Positions 46,370 through 57,112 of a DNA stretch of 64,000 nt are shown here, one piece after another. Numbering within the stretch: position 1 is the stretch's first letter; every line of letters starts with the position of its first letter. Source of the stretch: Aphrophora alni (Eukaryota; Arthropoda; Insecta; Hemiptera; Aphrophoridae). Under the pieces are notes generated by a model. That model worked only from the letters and a program-made list of their open reading frames with translations, made no database searches and was not told the DNA's origin. The DNA is taken from assembly GCA_963513935.1 (NCBI GenBank), contig OY740769.1, positions 108,231,762 through 108,295,761 of the forward strand, read 5' to 3'. The position numbers were made by a program, and so were the translations under genes.

Positions 46370-47890
46370 AAATCTAGGGTAATTGTTTACATAAAGTAAC
46401 TTGTAATCTTCAGGGGTTTTTTTATTGTCTACTACATACAGTACTACCTCGTTTATCCGGACCTCGTTCAACCGGATGTCCGGATTGTCCGGATCGATCC
46501 GGAACAAAAAATATATAATTTAACCAAGGATAAAATAAAGCAAAAGCTTAAAGTTTCAAAATATTTTAATAATTATTTTAAATAATATTTTTAATAATAT
46601 TTATAATATTTTGAAACTTTAAGCTTTTGCTTTATTTTATCCTTGAATATGAAGTTTCAACAAGAAATATCTGCTATTAGCCTACATTAATGTTGATAAA
46701 AACGTGATTTCCTCAACACTACAGTGTCGCCTAGAGGTAGTAGGGCGGGTTGTTGATGCGTTGGGAAGAGAAAGTGGAGGAGCAATGACCTCTGCGTCAC
46801 CATCCCCCTACCCCGATGCGGCACGACAGTGACCTTGTCTATTGTCTAAGCCGGCGGGTAGTCTGTCACGTGCTAGCGACCGGAATACATCATTACCATA
46901 TCGTGCTGTGCAGTGTTTAGTTTCTTTACATTTTTTATCGGATACGGTTAATAGTATTATATTCGTATGTCAGCGTATGTGCATGGAAATGGCGACGAAA
47001 CGAAAACGTAATGTGCTTACAATAGCCCAAAAGTTAGACGCATTGAATCGTATAGACAGGGGCGAATCTTTAAATAAACTTGCTGCAGAACTCGGCGAAG
47101 GGACATCAACTGTGTCAGATTGGAAAAAAATCGTAAATGACTTTTTGTAAATAACAACTAAACCCTGTGTAAATTAAAAGCATGTGTAAATATTTCAGGT
47201 GTGTAAATAAAATGTTCATTGTGTAACTTCGTGTATTGTGTAAATTGAATGACTGTGTAAATATTGTGTTTTTTCATGACCAAAAGGAAATGATAAATGG
47301 CAAGTTATCATTTTATATTTTGTTTTATTTATCTTTCTATAATTTCGGATTATCCGGTTTTTTGATTAACCGGATCACTTCCGGTCCCAATTAGTCCGGA
47401 TAAATGAGGTTGTACTGTACCTTACTTCTTAGGAATAAATATTTTCATTTTGGAGGTCACTCTTTTTCACTGAAAAATTACAATTTACAATTGACTAGTT
47501 TATAGGTTACACTTAATGGCAAGAAATGATATCAATGAGATATGCATATGGCTTGGCGCATGCACATTACACACAATGGCTATGATAGATCGCTACGACA
47601 TGTTTAGCCAGATAGCTCTATACATATTTATATAAAACCACCAGGATAATAATTTGCTTACTATAATATACAGTAATAATATGTAAGGTTTGGCCAGGTG
47701 GCTATATATAACCTATAAACCCTTCCATTGTAAATAATTGTAACTTTTCAGTGAAAAAAAAGTGACCTCTGCAATGTAAACATTATTTCTTCTTAAGAAG
47801 TAAGGTAGGCTATGTGGAAGCCAATAAAAAAAATTTTAAAAAAGAAAATTACAAGTTACTTTTATGTAAACAATTATCTAAATCTAGGAA
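46370..47890. mobile_element. Long inverted-repeat (foldback) element interrupted by a pogo insertion
   Basis: The right arm, about 47712-47890, is complementary to a left arm that is split in two: 46370-46438 (AATTGTTTACATAAAGTAAC...) and 47418-47510 (CCTTACTTCTTAGG ... GAGGTCACTCTTTTTCACTG). Removing the pogo element at 46439-47417 restores one left arm of about 160 bp. The loop (47511-47711) has GTTTAGCCAGATAGC and GGCCAGGTGGCTATATA, again words of the same foldback family. Confidence 0.75.
46439..47417 (+). mobile_element. pogo-type element, internally deleted, with CENP-B-like domain
   Basis: Terminal inverted repeats of 23 bases with two mismatches: left CAGTACTACCTCGTTTATCC, right (other strand) CAGTACAACCTCATTTATCC. 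TA flanks both ends (46437-46438, 47418-47419). TCCGGAT words repeat inside both ends. A plus-strand frame contains KRKRNVLTIAQKLDALN then RIDRGESLNKLAAELGEG and TSTVSDWKKI, the CENP-B/pogo helix-turn-helix, and stops at 47150 with no DDE domain. A perfect 40-bp hairpin lies at 46526-46565 and 46605-46644. Confidence 0.9.
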
Positions 47891-47899
47891 CAAATTAAT

Positions 47900-48370
47900 C
47901 ACTTGGAGCAAAAATATATAGGATATCATAAATATAGCTAACAATAGTTAATATTTCAGCCTAGTTCTCATAATTGCATGAAGTGTAACAATTGTGAAAA
48001 CCATATGACGAGTCCTAACTCTTAATTTGACCATGTGGTAAAACTGCTTGTATAAGTTCTACCTAACACCATTCAGCACTCTACGAATGATATGCAACTA
48101 AACTTACAAACAATCCGTAAATAATTTTGTATACTTTATTAAAATATTGACCTTAAATTAAGTAAAGCTCTTCCAAATTACCTTTATTTAATTAAATACA
48201 CCACGATCTTAAGAAACCAACAAACTAAAAGGAAATAGTACACCAGGAACCAGGTTTACCACATTACAGTTTTATTTAATACAAATTTATCTAATCACTT
48301 TTTCAATGCCATAACATGTGGCATAATAATACTTTTCGGTCCTTATGCAAATATATCTTAAATATAATTA
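47900..48370. other. No gene recognised
   Basis: AT-rich spacer between two inverted-repeat elements. Nothing supported. Confidence 0.5.
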
Positions 48371-48372
48371 TA

Positions 48373-48546
48373 TAAGACGATATTCAGAGAAAAGAAAACA
48401 AGGATTCACCGAACCACAAAAACAAGAATCAAAACTAAGATTATGATAAATCTAATAGGTTTAATATAATATACTATTATAATCTTAGGTTTTATTCTTA
48501 TTTGTATGGTTCGGGGAATTGGTTTTCTTCCTGTGAATATCGTGAC
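48373..48546. repeat. Compact inverted repeat (hairpin MITE)
   Basis: The two halves, 48373-48448 and 48470-48546, are complementary over about 75 bases with few mismatches: outer words GACGATATTCAGAG and CTGTGAATATCGT, inner words AAACTAAGATTAT and ATAATCTTAGGTTT, loop about 20 bases. The termini and target duplication are not evident. Confidence 0.75.
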
Positions 48547-49379
48547 GATGCTACTTGGACGTTTGATATAATATATTCGTTTCTTTTTCCAATTTGGTCT
48601 GTATTTTATGCATATAATTAATTACGTTATATGTCATTAAGTTGTTAACTACAACATAAACAATTATCATGTTAGTGTGTAAGGTGGTTCACTAAAAACC
48701 TAGTCTGCAGTTTTTTAAATGACAGAATTATACACTTTAATAATTAATCTCAAAATGTAGTAGTAGTTGATTGTATAGTTTTATGCCAATGTCTTTACTT
48801 ACATTTTTCAAAATTTTGTGTAACTGGGCTATTTTGTAAGTCTTTTAGGGGAAAGAAAATATCACTCTTTTTGCTAATAGACTGTCACCAAAATATTAGA
48901 CTGTATTATTATGATTACCTAATAGCACTACACAACCTGGGATCCACTGAAAGACTATTTTTGGTGTTTGGGTTTTTTACACTCCATTTTCATAAAAGTG
49001 TTAAACATAAAGTTTCAGAATCAGTAAAAAAATTAAATAAAAACCTTATTGGCCGTAATGGCATAATGCATTTGCTCTTTGTGTAGAGCAAATAATACTT
49101 TATCACTAAGTTTTGAGAATATTGAATGTAATTTGTAACCGTTACCTACTTAACAGACATTCACAGACTTCTTCCCATATGGCAGCAGCGACAAGGTTAC
49201 ATAAATATCTTAAATCCTTTACAGATTGGATGAGTTATTAAAGAAATTAAAAACCGTAGCCCTGGCATACTGTATTACCTGCTTCATGTTGTTATTATTA
49301 TTTTTAATATATACCACCTATTGATTCATTAACTCACAGCTATTAATTTGTAACATTGTAAAGGGCTCCTTAAATCTTA

Positions 49380-49800
49380 AAAAAAGGGTTAGAGGGGTGG
49401 TCTAGTTGGTTGTTTGTTGTAAGTTATTCAAGTTTAAACATATTATAATAACTTGGATAGGATTTATCAGTTATAATTTTTTGTGGCATTCTATCTGCCA
49501 GAAGTTTCTCACATGTTTTAAGTGTAGGTAGTTGATTCCCTCTCCAATGCAAATATAGGAATTGTTTTATAAGCCCTTAAACTGCAGCATTCTAGATGGT
49601 TTTAAGTATTTTTTTCCTTTTTTGTGCCATATGACTAAACAAAAATAAACAATAATGAAATAATTTAGGTCTAATAAGTCCCTTATATAAGCACAAATTT
49701 AGCATCGGTTCCACCTGATAAAGACTTAAGAATATTGAAGTCTCTCTAGTACGATGACCAAGTTCAATGATATTATGTTTTTAAATATTTAATTTGTTAT
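49380..49800 (-). pseudogene. Possible LINE reverse-transcriptase tail remnant
   Basis: Minus-strand frames, with stops, recall the region after the reverse-transcriptase core in Jockey/CR1-type elements (DLLDLNYFIIVYFCLV and a following LKPSRMLQFKGL). The match is weak and no FADD box is present. Confidence 0.3.
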
Positions 49801-50849
49801 TAATCCAGATTCATAGAATTTATATTGATTCAGTTATTTATATTATGACAAAAAGTTGTAAGCGTGTAAGAGTGTGGTGTATTCTATGTCGAATAAACAG
49901 AATTGCTTTACATTTTTTGCTTGGATTATATTATTCTCTGATCCTGTGTGACGAAAGGTAATATCCAAATTTTAGGTCGTACAATTTTTTACATTACACA
50001 GGAAACACAAATAATGTTTCCTCACATTATTTCCACGGATCATAAAATGTTTAGTTGATTAAACAAATCGTGGTTTTATTTTATTGTCGTAAATTGGTGC
50101 AGTCTACGAAATACTGCAACCTACTATTTTTATTTTAACATAAGTTGAAGTTGACAATTCAAATTCAAAACAATACGTTAGAATATCGCATCAGTAATCA
50201 GTTGTAACGTTGTAACTGTTCAAACTGTTGTAAGTTGTAAGTTGAAACGGAGTAATAGTGAGTTGTGAATGTTTTATTGATATCAGGTATGAAAAATAAT
50301 AGTTTTGTTTTTAGATTATATATGCATGCAGAACTGCCATTATTGAAGTTAATAAAAATTCAATATTTTAGGTTTGGTTGAGTAATTAATTCCACATTGA
50401 AGAAAAAACTTGTTCTGATGTATTTAAAATAAAAGCATGATATAAAATTAAACAAATTCAAAGTTAGCATACCACTGTATATATAAATGGAAACTTCTAG
50501 GGAATAAGATATTGTTAATGAATTAAATCCCTAGTTCCAATTTGCCCCAAATCGATTTTGACCAAAAATAAATGTTACTGTAGAACACAACATATCAATC
50601 TGACTCAAAATTTGAGTCATTCGAAAAGGCCTAACTATTCCTGAAAATATGTATGATAAAAATATCAGACGGAATGTACCATATACAGAGAGACATCATT
50701 CTGAAAATGGTCCAAAATGTAAAAAAATGTGATGTGGAAATTGTTACATGATAGCAGTAGGCTAGGCTATATCTTTTGAGTTAATTTGGAGAGTAGTTGT
50801 CTCATCAATTTAAGTAACATTTCCTCTGTAAAAATAGCATTTTCCCCAT

Positions 50850-51160
50850 TTCGATACTTATTAAAGAAGCTTACCACTTTTTATCTTTCACAATTCGTTA
50901 TTTCTGTCCGAAATCAGCAATTTAAAATGACTAATTTATGGCATTTAGAGGTTATTTCGACATATATTTCATCAATTTCAAGTAAAATCTATCGATGTTT
51001 TTTATTCCGTGCAAATAGTTCTGTATTAAGAACTGTCAAAATAAATATCTAACCACACCTAGTTAAAGAACTACAGGTCAAGGAAGGTGATTATATATGT
51101 TTATCTTACTTGACCTATAGTTCTTTTACTAGGTCTGGGTTTCAGAGACCTAGTCATCCG
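50850..51160. repeat. Foldback-family fragment with conserved hairpin
   Basis: Contains TTCGTTATTTCTGTCCGAAAT (family word) and, at 51053-51158, a hairpin whose arms read CACCTAGTTAAAGAACTAC and, on the other strand, ACCTAGTAAAAGAACTATAG, followed by an AGGTCAAG-type stretch. The same hairpin core recurs at 51905-52012, and half of it at about 45960. Confidence 0.6.
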
Positions 51161-51589
51161 GAATTATATTATTATCAACTAACAAATTATATCATAGAAC
51201 CGTAATAATATCAATGTGTAAAAGTTAATGAAGTGTGCATGCACCCCACGAGTGAATTTAATATGGCTACCCAATTGAATATATTACAAATTTATCAATT
51301 TCATAGATTTTTAAGTAAATAATGAGTTAATTGTGAGATAAAAAACCACTTGCTTTGTTAAATAGATTCTATTTGATTGAAAAAATGCTATTTTGAAGCG
51401 GAATTACTGAGATTTCACACTTATATCGACCGGACAACTTATCTCCATATTTACCATCTTTTGTTATCTTAAATTTGTAATTGGAAAGTAAATAGACTAA
51501 ACTGTAAAGGAACATTAGGTCTACACATACATACAAGAAATCGAAATTAAGCAAACAAATCATTAGAATAGATTTTGAAACAATTGAAA

Positions 51590-52985
51590 GGTAAATATGG
51601 AGTGTACTTGCCGGTTGAATTTAGTGGCGAAAAATCCTGAAATCTTCCTACCTACCTTAATTTGAAAGAATTAGATAAAATTTGATGTCAGAAGACACTT
51701 TAAGTACCAAAATTCAATATTTCTGTCAAAAATAAGAAATATAAAAGTACTACAAAATTCGGGTGAGGTTACAAATGCCAATGTTAATATAACTGACTAC
51801 GTTTGACTATTTGCTTTGTTTTCCAATAATCACATGTTTTTGACGACGATATACACTATTCAATTTTAAAAAAATCATGAATAAAATATATATATATATA
51901 TATAAACACCTAGCCAGACCTAATAAAGAACAAAGGTCTGGGAAGGTAATTATATATATTTACCTTCCTAAATCTATTTACTTTATTACGTCTGGTTAGG
52001 TGACTATATAATATTAGGTAATTGTTAACAGTGACTGCAACTGGTCTTTTTGTCTTTTTTTGTTAATCATGTTATCTATATACCTTATTCATTAATAATA
52101 AAATTTAAATTATTAAAGCAAGCGAAGCTTACTTTTTTACCAAAAAATCACGATTTCAAAACTGGAGAATTCAATACATTAATAAATCATCAAAGTCAAG
52201 CAACATTGAGCGTGGTTAGTACTTTGAATCGATGATCGCTTGAGAACGCACACACTATTTCTTCTTTTTTAAAAAAAATTACACCTAAGTCTAGTAATGT
52301 TAAAACCTCTAAATAGGTTTGTCGTGTACAAACCTATTTTAACTCGTAATTCACTTTATGGACCTTAACCCAAAAAAGTTGAAATGTTTTTTTGTTTTGT
52401 TTTTTTCATGAAAAAGTTAGCTCCGTGTTGAAAACTTATTTTATTATTAATAAATAAGGTATGTAGAAAATGATTTTTTTTTAAATCGCCAAAGAGTCCG
52501 GTTGCATTAATAGTAAACAATTACCTATATATTATTATTATTAATTCGTATGGCAACGATGGTGAATATATTGAATGTCTTATCGTTCGATGTTTATGTT
52601 AATCCGTGCAAATAGGTCAATATATATATATTGACTTGCCGAGATCTAGTTCACGTGATTCTGAAATAATACAGCGTAGTAATATTTACCTGTTGTTAGA
52701 AAGACAGTTAAATGTGCATGCATATATAACGACACACTATTCTATTACCTATAGACTTATGAAACCTAGATGCATACCAAGGCTTATTGCATTATTCTGA
52801 ACATAGAATGTAAACTTGTAAATTGCTTATTTTTGACAGAAGTATTGATTTTTTGGTAGGCCTACTTCAAAAGTGTCTTACGACATCAAATATGATCTAA
52901 TTCTTTCAATTTAAGGTAGGTAGTAACCGATTTCATGATTTTTTTGTCATTAAATTCAACTGGCGACTACACTCTATAATTACCG
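51590..52985. mobile_element. Foldback element with arms of about 155 bp
   Basis: The left arm 51590-51745 (GAGTGTACTTGCCGGTTGAA ... CAATATTTCTGTCAAAAAT) is complementary to the right arm 52822-52985 (ATTTTTGACAGAAGTATTG ... TTCAACTGGCGACTACACTC), with scattered mismatches. Inside lie a hairpin at 51905-52012 (ACCTAGCCAGACC ... GGTTAGGTGAC) and a (TA)n run at 51890-51902. No transposase. It is the best-preserved member of the family seen at 45.2-53 kb. Confidence 0.75.
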
Positions 52986-53779
52986 TTTACATGTAATATG
53001 AGCATGTAGCCTATACTAAAAATGAGCAAAATTAATCATGTATTTAGAATATACTTCATTGCACAGAAATCTTAAAGGCCATTAATTTTAGTTAGATCCT
53101 TATCCGAATTTTTTCCCCTACCTTCATCATATATGTTTGTTTGTTTCACCTATGGGTATGTGAAAAAATAAAATTATCCTAGCCAAAATATTAATGAACA
53201 CAATAAAGAAAGAAGCTTCGTTGTTAACGTTAACCAGTTATATGATTTGTATTCTTAAAATATTTTATATGAAGACTTGTGATTGAAAATATGATAATTT
53301 ATATTTAAAAAATAACCATATGCTTAATACAGTATCTTACAGTAATTATTGTTATTTTAGAAAATTCTCATAATTTACTGTGATCATTTGCAAGGGTGGT
53401 CTATAAATCAACTATTGGAACGGATCAAGTGGGAATGAACTCCGGGCTGTGGATCTAAAATTAGATATGTAATACAAATTAGATGTTTCTGTAGTGCCAA
53501 TTACAATAAATATTAAGAAGTAATCATTTCATTATCCAAATTCAACAAACTCAGGAGCAATAGGGAAAGAGGTGTAGGATTACACATTCATTCAAAAGTT
53601 ACTTAAAATCATCTTGGCTTTTGAAAAAATTTTAAAGGCAATAATTTTCTTTAAAACTTTTACAAAATATAACATGAAATAAATAACAAAACTTATTATA
53701 ATTGATTAGTTCTTTCTTGAATTTCATTTGGGAATAACAGAATTTCCAGTTTTGTTTTAACAGTCACCAGATGCAGAGT

Positions 53780-55025
53780 GAAAGACTTGCTTGTTTGTTC
53801 AATAACATATGATTGGCTTCTTAAAACTAATTTGTAAGAAAATCAGTATGAGTTTACATGGGATCCTGTACCTCATTGTGGTGTATCTCAAGGTTCAATC
53901 TTGGGGCCTTTACTCTTTTTAATTTATCTGAAGGACTTACCTGAAAATGTTGGTCCTGCAAAATCAATATTATTTGCTAATGATACTACTTTGATGGTGT
54001 TTGGCAAAGTAGTGTAGACTTAGCTATATCAGCAACTTTGGCAATGTCAAAGACCAATGATTGTTTTATAGCAAATAATTTGAAATTAAATGCAGTACTC
54101 CAAATACAATTATTGTTAGAGGTCCTCGAAGAAATCCAAAGCACAGTTAATGTAGATTTTTTGGTGTTATTATGGACGGAAATTGAAATTGGAGATGTCA
54201 CATTTCAAAAATTACGGATTTCCTCACATCTGCTTGCTTTTGCTCTTTGAATGATTTCAATTTTAAGAATTACCAGCATAAAAACTATAAAATTAGTTTA
54301 CTCTGCACATGTAGGTATGTTCTCGGCTGAGATATGGGGTAGTCTTCTGGGGGAATACTGTTGATGCTTTTAAAATTTTCCGTATTCAGAAACGAATAAT
54401 TAGAGTAATGTTTAATTTCAAATTTAATCAATAATGTAGTTCCTTTTTTTTGAAAAATATAGAATTTTGACTTTTTCATCTATTTATATATAAGAAATGA
54501 TGGTGTTTTTTTAAGCAAACCCAAGTATGTTCGAAGGAAAACAACATAACCATAAATATCTCATGAAAAAGAAGTGTTGTAATATCCTGTGCACAGATTG
54601 GAATTTTTAGAAGATGGTGTTTATTACTCTGGTTTGAAATTATTTAATAAACTTCCGGAATATATAAAAACAAAGTTGTTTCAAGAATTTTCACGGATCA
54701 CTCAGAAGATATCTCTTCAGGCATGCTTTTTACTTAGTGGAGGAGTTTCTCAGCTCATAATCTCTGGCTGTCTGGAATGCATTTTGTATTCAGGATGACG
54801 ACTCAAATAATTGATTAATATGGGATAACATGTATACATAGCTCACTGTGTCTTAATTTGTTTGTATTTTATAAAATTTATATCTTGTGTATTTGTTGTA
54901 TTGTATATTGTGTATTTGTATTGTGTGTTGTGAGTGATGGTTGTATATGTATTAAAGATATGACAACTCAAATGTATACCGCAGCACTGCTGCACTATGT
55001 ATGCCATGAATGATGCAAATAAAAA
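53780..55025 (+). pseudogene. Decayed LINE reverse-transcriptase remnant with 3' tail
   Basis: Plus-strand frames: CGVSQGSILGPLLFLIYL near 53880 (the GVPQGS block), LFANDTTLMVFG near 53970 (FADD box altered to FAND), NNLKLNA, and at 54589-54750 YYSGLKLFNKLPEYIK with a following F..FLSS stretch, the usual C-terminus of Jockey/CR1-like proteins. Stops and frameshifts throughout. A 3' UTR-like part ends with GATGCAAATAAAAATA near 55025. The altered catalytic Asp shows it is dead. It differs from the younger Jockey copy at 42.3 kb. Confidence 0.75.
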
Positions 55026-55501
55026 TAGTATGTTTGAACAATTATTTCGATCTGATCAGGTCTTTATACTGGTTCTGGATTAGCAGAGTTCTACCGTAAT
55101 AAAATTTCTTCCTACTGGGTAACGTCTATTTTTTAAATTTATTGTACACATCATACTTTTTTGTACAATTATGGAGCGCACCAAATTCACCCTGGTATTG
55201 ATTTGATAAGTTAGGATGTTTCTTACCAAAATTTCAATCAAATCCGCTAACATTTATTTAAAGTGTCATCATTAGGGTAATATAACTGAGTAAGCTGCAA
55301 ATTGAGTTAAAGTAGATAAGTTGGCTTGGAATCAAGTTCTTTTAGAAAATTAAATTTTTTGAAGCCTAATTCTTTTAATTATAACATAAGAAAATAAAAG
55401 AAGTTTACGGTCATGTAATTCTACTTTTAAAGTACTGTAGTATTAAAACACTAATGTTTTATAGTTATGGTCTACTATTATTATCTATTTATTTTTTATA
55501 G

Positions 55502-55675
55502 ATTTTGGAAGAAAATGGCAAGGAGACCTGATTATTCCAATCTTCCACTTGTTCCATATGTCGACAGCGATGAAGAAGTGTTTTTTGGCCCTGTTACTGC
55601 TTATGAACGTCGCAGGATGGAGAGATGTAACAGAATAAGGAAAGAACTAAACATTATATCACCTGAATGTGTAAT
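55502..55675 (+). CDS. Probable coding exon of an unrecognised gene
   Basis: An open stretch sits between an acceptor (TTTTTTATAG, ending at 55501) and a donor-like site (GTGTAAT/GTAAGC, near 55675). If the internal ATG at 55515 starts translation, the protein begins MARRPDYSNLPLVPYVDS, then DEEVFFGPVTAYERRR, MERCNRIRKEL and ends near SPECV at the donor. The acidic DSDEEVFFGPVT stretch followed by a basic helix looks like conserved protein, not TE debris; codon use is plausible. I do not recognise the family. Further exons were not found to the right, which soon becomes TE sequence, so they may lie beyond the window. A possible 5' exon with donor GATATCAG/GTATGA lies near 50287, but this is speculative. 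Confidence 0.5.
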
Positions 55676-55689
55676 GTAAGCAATTAAAC

Positions 55690-56316
55690 ACATTGGTTTT
55701 CAATTTAGATGGATTAACTCTCTAGAAAATTTTGCAGTTTATAGATTAATTCTGGTTTTAAAGTTATTTGATAATGATAGATTGTTCATATTATGATTAT
55801 TAATAAGGTTAATATAATAATTAAATTGTTACTATTGCATGATTTTTACAATATGCTAAATTTTAATTTCATTAACCTCTTGAATATCAAGACATACATA
55901 GCGTATGTCATCCAATATAAATGACCATGATTTATAGATAATCTATCATATAATAGTTTACTACTGCTCTATTTGTATATTATTCTTACATTTAAAATTT
56001 TTTATTTGTTGACACGTTTTTTGAGTTTTGAAACATTCCTTCTGATTGGTTATAAATTATGCTCGTTAATGTTTTCTCCCTTCAGCTTTAGTTTAAAAGT
56101 ATTCGTAATAACTATTATATTTAGATGTCTTCCTTTGTTGCACTGATGTAATAACCTCATAAAATATTTCATTTCATATGAGATATTACCCTCGTTTAGT
56201 AAATGAGTAGCGTAATTTAAATTTCTCCTTCAGTATTTGTATGACCTAATATGTTCCCTAAATCTTGAATATGTTTTAACTTTCGTCCTGTTTAGCTTTT
56301 ATATGTTGGATTAATA
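55690..56316. other. No gene recognised
   Basis: AT-rich sequence between the orphan exon and the TTAA-flanked element. Confidence 0.5.
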
Positions 56317-57067
56317 TTAACCCTTTTAGTGCCAACGTTCGTATATACGGACATTTTGAAAACTGCCGAAGAATGCCAACGTCCGTATATACGGACTTCG
56401 CGGTAACTGACGAAGGATGCCAACAATACGGACGTTCAGGGAAAAAAATATATCGGGGTTATTTTTTTGTGTATTACAATTTTGTTGTTATGGAAACAAA
56501 GAGAAAGAACTGAAGAATACGAAAAACATATTTGTTATAGTAGTATCTTTCTAATAACCAGCTGTTGACAAATAACTCTATGGTTATTGAGTTGTAGTAA
56601 TGTCATCAGCTGATCGTTTTCGTGCAACAAATTGTTTTGTTTTGATGGTAAGTGAATTGTTTGTTGATTGTTTTGGTGAGGTTAGAAAGATTATTTTTCA
56701 TTCTAATTATAAAAGTAAAATCAAATATGAAGCGATCGCGATCTCCGCTAAGTGAGAATACAGTTCAGCACGCGTTGCTGTACGACGAGTTGAGTGATGG
56801 TTTTCTAAATGATTAATCTGATGGAAGATTGTTAGAAAGTAATAATAACAATCTTTATATTATTATTATTATTATTATTATTATTAGTTTTTCTTATAAA
56901 GTAATTTTATTTTTATGTGTTTTGACTCACTTGAGTAATATTAGTACAGTAACTATATTATGAATTTGTACATAAAGTTAGGCCTACATAAAAACAACAC
57001 AAAAGCAAAAAATAAAGGTTGACACAAAAAATTTATAAATTTATTAGTTTTATTACTAGGAAGCTAC

Positions 57068-57112
57068 ATTGTGTGTGTGTGTGTGTGTTGCAACGCACCC
57101 CCCCCCCCCCCC
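57068..57112. repeat. (GT)n microsatellite followed by a C-run
   Basis: About ten GT units, then after TGCAACGCA a run of 15 or so C. Confidence 0.9.
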
